The notes under the pieces were generated by a model. The model saw only the letters and a program-made list of their open reading frames with translations, was not told the DNA's origin and did no database searches. Source: Dirofilaria immitis (lineage: Eukaryota > Nematoda > Chromadorea > Rhabditida > Onchocercidae). Taken from it: a stretch of 64,000 nucleotides of DNA. The position numbers were made by a program, and so were the translations under genes. Shown one piece after another: positions 54,841 through 64,000 of this stretch (its first letter is position 1; the number at the start of each line of letters is the position of its first letter). Location: NCBI GenBank assembly GCA_024305405.1, contig JAKNDB010000085.1:868001-932000 (forward strand). The letters run 5' to 3'.

Positions 54841-56548
54841 AATAGTAATTTCTAGGACTAGCTGACAATATTTAATAAATGTTGAAACTTTTAAAAATTT
54901 TTATTACCAAACTTTTATATATATCGATAGAAATACAATTACAGCTTTCTTGCATATCAACAATAATAGTGTTTATTATTAATATAGTTATTATTACTAT
55001 TATTATTTATTATTATTATCATCTGATATAGAAGTCGTTTTTTTTCCAATTATATATCGTATATTTTGATTTATTTTTTCATGCTATAATTTTGTGAAAT
55101 ATGTACCGATACAAAATATTATACTTTGCTGAAATATTTTTTCTTCGAATATTTTTGTTGCAAAATAATACATATGCTTAAAGAATTTATCTAAAGCAAT
55201 AGGTCTGTTTCAAAAGGCAATCTTGAAATGATCATTAATTATTCGGACGAAGTATTCCGATGCTAATTCGGATATTATTCGATACAGTATTCGAAAGAAT
55301 TTATAAAATCATTTGCATTTTATTATAAAAAAATATAACCAGTCATGACTGCGATAATTTTATCCTTAGTTGAAAATAATTTAAATAATATTAATTGCAC
55401 TTGAAAAGTTTAATATTTAGATTAGCCTGAAAAGCTTATCTTAAACAGTTATTGTCAGCTTATCTTAGAAATTATTTTTTTAATCGGACAAAGTTGGGAT
55501 TCAAAAAAGGTTTTTTTGTTTACATGTGATCAAATAAGTCGATTAAATGATTAATTGCTTGCAAAATTATTCGATTACATGATAGAAAAATTTAATTACG
55601 TTTAGGTAATCATATTACATTCGTATAACAATTTTTGGATAATCATATCATATTCGGACTATGAAAATTTATCGCATTATCATATCCATTCATGATAATC
55701 TTGATAAATTTATCGAAAGCATCAGATAACAATAAAAAGTATCAACGTTGCAAAAATTTCAGTTCTTAGAACATTTCGTTGTGGTCATTTTAAATATGAC
55801 GTAATATTTAATGAAATATAAATTTATGGATTCGAGATCGAGAAAGATATTTTACGCAAAAAATTTTGACCAATTTCATATAAATCAAAACTTAGGTTTA
55901 TGCTTATGCATAGGCTTAGGATTAAAAATTAGCTTCTATTATGAATGCTAATCAATTATTCTGCAATGTTCAATCGAAGTACAGCAAATGATATGATAAG
56001 AATATATTCGATAAAAATTAAGTGAAAATTTTTCAGAATAAAATTACACGAAGTACTTTAAAATTATATTTCATAATAAACTATAAGCATTTGAGCAAAT
56101 GTTATATTAATCTCGTGTTATTATGAAATTTCGTTATCATGAATTATGTGATATATGATTGCAAAATGTTAACATTTATCATTTGTATGTTGTGATAAAA
56201 ATTGATATAATTATGCAATTTTTAATCGTTTTAAGTAAAAAAAATCATAAATCGCTGATATAATCGCAAATTATTGTTATGCATAATTAACAGTTTAATC
56301 GCTAATTGTATTTTGTTACATTGAATTTAAACTGTAATTATTTTAGTAATTGCACATCATTTTTTATAATTCATGAAATATAATATTGTCAATTTTGTTT
56401 AATTGCGAATTCATATATTATAATCGCTATTTTTTGTGATCGATTAAAATTTGTTATTTATTGATTTATTGGAAAATAATTGTAAACATAAATGGAAATA
56501 TTCAAATTTATGCTTAGCAATTTTTTTCTAACTGTACGAATTTATTAT

Positions 56549-59500
56549 TTAGTTGGAAGATGGAAGTTTTGAACATATCGGATTAATCGTAGTTAGTAAA
56601 CGTTCAGGAAGTGGTTGATTCTTTGTTTCCGGTATAAAGATAAGATAAAGCAACATATCAGATAATGCGAACAAAATTAATGCTGCAAATGGAGCAGGTG
56701 TCCAAAAATCCGCCTAAAAATAATAAAAAAAAAAAACTTTTCAATAAAACAGTAAGATAGATATTATTAGGATAAATAATAATTCATATATCGTTAAATT
56801 AAAAAAATTATTTAACACATTAAAGATTTACTTACCAGAAGAAATAATTGAGGAGCGAATACAACACCGATACGACCGATAACTTGTAAAAATGAAAAGC
56901 ACATACTACGTAACGGTGTTGGAAATAATTCATTACCGGACATACCGGTTATTATATAAACTTGGCTCATCATTGCAAATGCTATCAATGTTGCAAGTCG
57001 TGAAAAATTTCGAAATCAGCGCTACGTCCTAAAATTAAAAATTAATGATCAAAATTGATAAAAATATTTGATTAAAGCTGATAAAAATATTTAATTATAA
57101 AAATGAAAAAGATAAAGATTATCTAAATCAGTGTCACGTCCTAAAGAGAAATTAATTTTATCCTAAAATCAAAAATCGATGATCAAAAAACTGATAAAAA
57201 TATTTAATTATAAAAATAAAAAGGATAAGGAATATCTAAATCAGTGCTAGTACATTCTAAAATCAATAATTAATGATCAAAACTGATGAAAATATTTAAT
57301 TATAAAAAGATGAAAAAGGATCACGATTATCCAAATCAGTTCTAGTACGTTCAAAAATCATCAATCAATGATCAAAAAAAACTGATAAAAATATTTAATT
57401 ATAGAAAAATGGAAAAGGATCACGATTATCCAAATCAGTTCTAGTACGTTCTAAAATCATCAATCAATGATCAAAAAAAAACTGATGAAAATATTTAATT
57501 ATAAAAAGATGAAAAAGGATCACGATTATCCAAATCAGTTCTAGTACGTTCAAAAATCATCAATCAATGATCAAAAAAAACTGATAAAAATATTTAATTA
57601 TAGAAAAATGGAAAAGGATCACGATTATCCAAATCAGTTCTAGTACGTTCTAAAATCATCAATCAATGATCAAAAAAAAAACTGATGAAAATATTTAATT
57701 ATAAAAAGATGAAAAAGGATCACGATTATCCAAATCAGTTCTAGTACGTTCTAAAATCATCAATCAATGATCAAAAAAAAACTGATAAAAATATTTAATT
57801 ATAGAAAAATGAAAAAGGATCACGATTATCCAAATCAGTTCTAGTACGTTCTAAAATCATCAATCAATGATCAAAAAAAAAACTGATAAAAATATTTAAT
57901 TATAAAAAGATGAAAAAGGATCACGATTATCCAAATCAGTTCTAGTACGTTCTAAAATCATCAATCAATGATCAAAAAAAAAACTGATAAAAATATTTAA
58001 TTATAAAAAGATGAAAAAGGATCACGATTATCCAAATCAGTTCTAGTACGTTCTAAAATCATCAATCAATGATCAAAAAAAAACTGATAAAAATATTTAA
58101 TTATAGAAAAATGAAAAAGGATCACGATTATCCAAATCAGTTCTAGTACGTTCTAAAATCATCAATCAATGATCAAAAAAAAAAACTGATAAAAATATTT
58201 AATTATAAAAAGATGAAAAAGGATCACGATTATCCAAATCAGTTCTAGTACGTTCTAAAATCATCAATCAATGATCAAAAAAAAACTGATAAAAATATTT
58301 AATTATAAAAAGATGAAAAAGGATCACGATTATCCAAATCAGTTCTAGTACGTTCTAAAATCATCAATCAATGATCAAAAAAAAACTGATAAAAATATTT
58401 AATTATAAAAAGATGAAAAAGGATCACGATTATCCAAATCAGTTCTAGTACGTTCTAAAATCATCAATCAATGATCAAAAAAAAAACTGATAAAAATATT
58501 TAATTATAAAAAGATGAAAAAGGATCACGATTATCCAAATCAGTTCTAGTACGTTCTAAAATCATCAATCAATGATCAAAAAAAAAAACTGATAAAAATA
58601 TTTAATTATAAAAAGATGAAAAAGGATCACGATTATCCAAATCAGTTCTAGTACGTTCTAAAATCATCAATCGATGATCAAAAAAAAACTGATGAAAATA
58701 TTTAATTATAGAAAAATGGAAAAGTATAACGATTAAAATGAATAAATAAAATATTTTTGATAAATTATAAAATAAAATTTTATAAATTAAACTTTCCTTT
58801 TTTGAAGTTTCTTTTAAGAAATTGAAATATTAAAATAAATTTACCTAAACAAATAATAATAAAATGAATAATAAATCCAATTGTTGTTAGTGTTAATGGT
58901 ATTGTATGTGCTACTCTTCGACCAAACCAACGTTGTGTATAATCGGTAAATGATGAAATTATATTTACCGCATATCTACAAATATTTAATCATGATTATA
59001 TTATGATATATCTATCTATGTATATATATATATATATTTTGTAATCATTATTCTATTTTATCATATCATTTTGAATAATTTTTCAAAAAAATTTTATCAC
59101 TTCTATCATTACTAACTGATAATTTATATTATTTTAAAAATATCAATAAACTATTTGAAAGATAGATTTTTCACTTTTTTTTTTGTCCAAAATTCTACTA
59201 AATAAAATAATTAGCATAGGCTTGATTACCTTATTAAGCCAAGTATAATATTGTTTATGTAAATTGAACCAGGCAATTTTTCCATACTAAACAGCATACC
59301 ATAATTTATCATACTTGCTGCCAAACTTCAATTAAATAATTTGAAATTATCATTAATTTGATTTAGAACAAAGATTAACTTTGTTATTATCATCTATCAT
59401 TTGCATAAACAAATTTATATCATTTTTCTGTCACTATCAAATTATTATTTGTATTAAAAAAATTTACATTATTATTATTAGAAAACTTTGCTATTATCAT

Positions 59501-62500
59501 TTATCATTTACATAAACAAATTTATATCATAATTTCGTAACTATCAATCATTTACTTGTATTAAAAAAATTTTACATAATTATTACTAAAATTTTTTAGA
59601 TAAAATTAGAATGTAAAAATGAATTATTCAAATTTTTGAATAAATATATTAATTATTTCTAATAGATAATTATTACATATAAAATTATACAATTTAAAAT
59701 ATTTTTCAAAGATCCTTGTTTTTTTTTTTAATAAAAATTAACTTACAAACTATAAGATAAAACTAAAATATATTTGGTAAGTTGACGAGTATGAAATAAA
59801 TGATAAATATAATAATTTTTTCGACTTCGTTTTTTACGTAATATCTGAAATAAGCATAAACTTAGCAAAAAATTAATTTATATATAAATGAAATTTGAAA
59901 TACTTTTATCAATGTTATCAAATATCTTTTAACAATAATGGGGAAAGATAAATAAAAGATTTTTCTTTATTCACTAGCAATAGAATATATTTCTAACTAT
60001 ATCAAATTTTAAAATGTTAATTTATTAAACGACAAGAATGAGCTATGATAATTATATATATTATGGAATGATAGATGAAGCAAAATTATTGATGAAGAAA
60101 TTCTGATAAGATTTTTTATTGAAATTGTTAAAATTTTTCGTATATTTCAAATCTAACGCATATTTGAAATTCAAATATTAAATTAATGTAAAACGTGAAA
60201 ATGAGTAACTTCTTTCTCGACATTAATAACTTCATTAATCATATCATTTGTAACATCTTTTCGACCATTCCAATAGGTAATCCTTTTCAATACGTGATGT
60301 GCTTCTTCGATACGTCCCTTCTGAATCATCCAACGTGGTGATTCATATGCTAAACTGAAAATATTGCGTAATAAATTTTATGAAAACGTTTGAAGAATTT
60401 GTGCAAATTTCAAAATATGCTATATTTATTCGATTTTTATCACTGCATAATTGATAACTCTTTCATTCATATCCAACTTATCACAACAACTTTAAATCAC
60501 AATTACTTATCGGATTGTTCAAGTTTTTGTAGCAAAAGATTGATGATCAATAATGAATTAACATTATCCTATCAATTTAAATTGCTTTTTAATATTTAAT
60601 AAATAAAAACTTTTTATCCATTAGCTCTTCCACTGTTCTCTTTTCTTATCATTTAATGTTTATCAAAAATCTTAATTAAATTTAAGCATTTTTCAAAATT
60701 TCAAATAAAGCTATTTTTATCAACTAATATTTCGTAAAACTAATTTTGACATTTATTTCATATTTTTAATAAATCAATCTTTCATATGTGAACAAATTAT
60801 TATGTTAGTATATCTCATAATACGTGATATGATATGATATGATGATTTTTGATCAAACATTTCTAATAATTTATGATATTATGATATCGTATAGTTTACG
60901 ATATATCAATAATATTAAAAATTATTTTTACATCTATTTATCGAATGATATAAGCAAAAATATGAAGCAAAAAAAAAGGAAGATTTGAAAAATAACTGAT
61001 AACAAACATGCAAAGTAGAATAGCTGGTGTTGTAATAAAACTGATAATGATCGCTAATTGTCGCCAATTTTGACTATAATATGCGATTATCGCAAATAAT
61101 ATTATATTTGGTGAAAATGAAATAAGTGTTGTCATCCAAATACGATCCTTTTTGGTATCATTTCTACCACATATACAAATAGAACACTAAAAATGATAAA
61201 ATTTAAAAAATTATCATTTCAATTAAATATATGCAGTTATTTATCATTTTTCATATATTTAATACTAAATTTTAATTTTATTAAAAATTTCGAAAATAAT
61301 TTTTCTTTTTCTAAAAATTATTGATAAAAAATTTTAATAAAAAAAAAAAAGTAATCATTACGCTATTTGTCCACCATTAAATAATCCAATAATGGTACGA
61401 TAGATCGTAGCGATAAGTAAATTATTAGCTGAAGCTGATATAAATCCAAGTATGATACATCCCGTAACACAAAATAGCAATGTCTACAAATACAACAATA
61501 ATAATTGATTATTTAATTACTTAATATTATATAATAATATATATTTAATTTCTAATTTTTATAATTTGAAAATTTATTAATTTTTAAATATAACGAAATA
61601 TATGTATATGCATTAATTAATCATTTATAATTTCGTTTCATCATTTCGATAACGCAATAATATCAAAAATACTTAATCGGAAATTGATAAATTTATATCA
61701 ATATACCGTTTCATATTCAATTTTATAGTTATTTTAATTTATATTATTTGGAAACTTATTAATTAAAAGAATATAATAAGTATACATAATGTATCATTAA
61801 AAAATTATCATTGATTATTACTATCATTTCTAATTATTTCGTGCATAGTACAAAAAATACTCAATTGAAAATATAATTTTAAAGTCATAGTTTCAGTTAT
61901 CAAATAACATATTTCGAATAAGTAGCAAAATGATATATCTTTTTAATTTCCAATATAATTTAAATATACTTTTTTAATTTCCAATTATTCAAAAAAAGCA
62001 ATTCATACCCGTTTCCTACCGTATAAATCACTAATTTGCCCAAAAATAAGCGATCCAAGAACAGCACCAATCATTTGAATTGATATACTATTTTTATATA
62101 TTTCAAATTATGACAAAAATATTCAAACTGTAAAATTAAATTGATAATTTATAAGCATTTTGAATATTCTCGATTCTCGATTGTTGTCTTTGAAAGTTTG
62201 CCGGTTGCCTCTTTTTTTATCATAGAAAAATTTTCTAAGCTTTCCTTTTTTAAATTAATATTAAATTGAAAAGATTAAATTTAATTTGCAAAAGATAAAT
62301 TTGAAAAAAGAAATTACAAAAAATTAGTTTAAATTATTTTTTAAAAATTAAATTCTCAAAAACAAGGCGGCTTGTTTTTTTGAATTTATTCAAATGCAAA
62401 TAAAAAAATTGAATTAAATTTATTTTAGAAATAACCTCAACATTCATTGATTCAAAATCATATTGCAATTCAGGTTTACATGTTTCATTTCCATCCAATG

Positions 62501-63162
62501 CATCAATTTGTTTGCAAATATCCGATGAACTCATTTCTGAATCAAATTTATACGGACCACAACTTTTGATAGTTGGTGCTGCACCTAAATTATGCAAAAT
62601 AAATTTTAGAAAAAAATTTTAAATCACAACTTTCAACTAAATTAAAATTCAACATCGAATTTTTATACCAATTTATAATTTTGTAATAAAAGCTTAAAAT
62701 TTAAAATCCGAATTGGAAATTACAACTCATATATAAATCTGATAATTTAATTTGAATGTAAAATAAACATTCAAATTCGGCACCAAATTACCTATCAATT
62801 TATAATTTTGCAATAAATTTATAAAAAAAAATATTTAATAATTACATTTGGACGATGAATAATTAGAAATCAAAAATGAATTACAAAAATTTTTAAATTA
62901 ATTTCTAATTAATATATTTGTTTTATATTTCAGATATATTTATTCAATTAAAAATTTATATTCGTTCGTTCATTCGTTTTTTCTTTTAAATTTAAATTTA
63001 AAATTATAATAACAAAAATTTATTTCATATACCTCCATAGATCATATAAAACATATTGCCAAGCTGTGAAAGAACCAAAAATTCCGCAGTAATACATAAA
63101 AAAATGGTATAATTTCCAAGTCGTATCAGTCCATCGATGGTATATATTTTTTCGGATGACAT
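56549..63162 (-). CDS. SLC22-like major facilitator (organic ion) transporter
   Basis: Exons: 63033-63162, 62436-62584, an unresolved exon in 62090-62430, 62009-62087, 61362-61483, 61008-61186, 60210-60354, 59747-59844, 59230-59325, 58845-58975, 56836-57028, 56549-56713; at least 470 residues. A plasma-membrane multispan transporter of organic cations/anions (substrate unknown). Seen: MSSEKIYTIDGLIRLGNYT then a first membrane span; a Cys-containing extracellular loop (KSCGPYKF, DICKQIDAL, ETCKPELQYDF); MFS motif A GQISDLYGRKR; VEMIPK; SLC22 signature YESPRWMIQKGRIEEAHHVL; later spans with RWFGRRVAH, GNELFPTPLRSM, and the family end FIPETKNQPLPERL. Frame breaks in exons 61008-61186 (T run 61149-61153) and 56836-57028 (A run 57003-57007) are each cured by one extra base. 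Exon 62436-62584 ends in phase 0 but 62009-62087 needs phase 2, so one exon is missing from my model. Intron 57029-58844 holds a minisatellite. Confidence 0.85.
57030..58735. repeat. Intronic minisatellite, about 16 copies of a roughly 100-bp unit carrying the gene's own splice acceptor
   Basis: Each unit reads AAATCAGTTCTAGTACGTTC, TAAAATCATCAATCAATGAT, C plus 6-10 A, CTGATAAAAATATTTAATTA, then AAAAGATGAAAAAGGATCAC and GATTATCC. The exon-intron edge at 57011-57060 reads AAATCAGCGCTACGTC|CTAAAATTA ... AATGATC ... TGATAAAAATATTT, clearly the same sequence, so the array was seeded by duplicating the 3' splice site. Copies before about 57350 are degenerate. From 57350 to 57860 two variants alternate (GATGAAAATATTT with ATAAAAAGATG; GATAAAAATATTT with ATAGAAAAATG); beyond that one variant dominates. 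Confidence 0.95.
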
Positions 63163-63175
63163 TTGTTATGATTAT

Positions 63176-63177
63176 CT
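63176..63177 (-). promoter_or_regulatory. Candidate SL trans-splice acceptor of the SLC22-like gene
   Basis: Minus-strand AGCTATCAG ends 13 bases before ATG 63162 (MSSEKIYTID). Confidence 0.4.
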
Positions 63178-64000
63178 GATAGCTGCTGCTTATTGATAAT
63201 GATATGATAAAACAGGAAGTGATTATTTTAATTGCTAACAATTAACGTTCATTAAAAATTAAATCAATTATAATTATTTTTGAATATTTTGACACATATA
63301 TGTATATACGAATATCAATAAGATCATATTGTTAATTTAAATTAATATTTGAAAACTTAAAAAAATTTTATAATATTTTTGCCAAATTATCCCAAAAAAA
63401 TAATAATATATTTTGATAAATATCAAATTATCAAAATTAATTTTAATTAAAATAAAAGAATTTATTAAACGGAAAAAAAGCGAAGAAAATAAAATAAAAC
63501 AATTAAATTTGAATTCAATGATTATCGGAAATTCATATTTTAAATTAAATTTTTAATTGGATTAAATCAAAGTTTAATTATTTATTGAAAACCTATTCTT
63601 ACTTAATAATATTATTTTCAATTTTAATTAATATTTATTTTTCTAAAAATGATAATTTTGATATTAAATATGTCAAAACATATCATTCATACATTGAATG
63701 ATACATCTGTGATAATATATCAAAATTATTAAAGAAATTAATTGAGAAATTTAAAAAGCAAAAGGAATAATTTGCAAAAATATTGACGTAATGGAATATT
63801 AAATTCACGTAATAATAATATTTACACGTAATAATCAAATATTCACGTAATAATAACATTTTAGTAAAATCATTCCAAATAATTATTTTAGCATATTGAA
63901 CGGAAAAAATGTGATAAATCGATGATTATTGAAGGAAATAAGAGAGGAGAAATGATTAGTTTGTATAATTTTGTCATTTATATAATAGCATTTTCTTATT
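63178..64000. other. Upstream flank of the SLC22-like gene, nothing else seen
   Basis: AT-rich with no exon or RNA gene. Three short imperfect repeats of ATTCACGTAATAATAA at 63805-63862 are the only structure noted; being about 650 bases upstream of a start codon they could be regulatory, without direct support. Confidence 0.4.

Larger units (their letters stand above)
46908..56548. other. Gene-free interval of about 9.6 kb rich in satellites
   Basis: No convincing exon pair on either strand. The interval is extremely AT-rich, with many homopolymers. It holds GAA/GAT microsatellites, an (AT) run, at least six minisatellite or duplication blocks listed separately, a strong hairpin at 49335-49372 and an inverted pair around 54650-55310. 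Long frames in 48500-48840 and 50600-51080 are translations of simple repeats. The stretches 51240-52640 and 55310-56548 show nothing recognisable. Confidence 0.5.

Noticed and set aside
57030..58735. CRISPR-like or coding repeat array
   Set aside because: Units abut directly, contain poly-A runs and stop codons in all frames, and lie within an intron.

Overview
This is a eukaryotic window, most likely from a parasitic nematode of the spirurid/filarial type. The sequence is strongly A+T-rich and the genes are broken into many short exons by 50-1000 base AT-rich introns. Most start codons lie 1-13 bases behind a splice-acceptor-like TTTCAG/TTTAG, as expected for spliced-leader trans-splicing. 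It also carries a small MSP-domain sperm protein (SSP type), a nematode-specific family. Exon models were built by hand from splice signals, phase continuity and family resemblance; no RNA data or database search was available.

Layout. 1-4563 (-): AFG2/SPATA5-type tandem AAA ATPase (C-terminus beyond the window edge) with a cysteine-rich N-terminus. 5354-9729 (-): complete 11-exon gene for an unrecognised low-complexity nuclear-looking protein. 9743-13732: gene-free, with two tandem-repeat blocks. 13733-20340 (-): complete 12-exon TRMT1 tRNA (m2,2-G26) dimethyltransferase. 20345-22285: gene-free, with a diverged dispersed repeat. 22286-26648/26737 (-) and 27469-32123 (-): a head-to-tail pair of paralogous zinc-binding proteins that share a C-terminal module but carry different N-terminal putative DNA-binding modules; the second holds a retroelement-integrase H2C2 zinc domain without a catalytic core. 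32139-35943: gene-free. 35944-36922 (+): SSP-like MSP-domain protein, the only plus-strand gene. 37884-42195 (-): AGGF1 (OCRE + FHA + G-patch). 42868-42940 (-): tRNA-Lys(CTT). 45158-46900 (-): small heat-shock protein with long unusual tails. 46908-56548: about 9.6 kb without a gene, rich in minisatellites and microsatellites. 56549-63162 (-): SLC22-like organic ion transporter whose intron holds a roughly 100-bp minisatellite that contains copies of the gene's own splice acceptor.

The genes form no pathway; several touch RNA or translation biology (TRMT1, AFG2, AGGF1, tRNA-Lys). Three points deserve most attention: the tandem pair at 22.3-32.1 kb, the decoy-acceptor satellite at 57.0-58.7 kb, and a consistent set of eight single-base frame conflicts in otherwise good exons, each repaired by one extra base in a homopolymer, which points to residual assembly error rather than pseudogenes.
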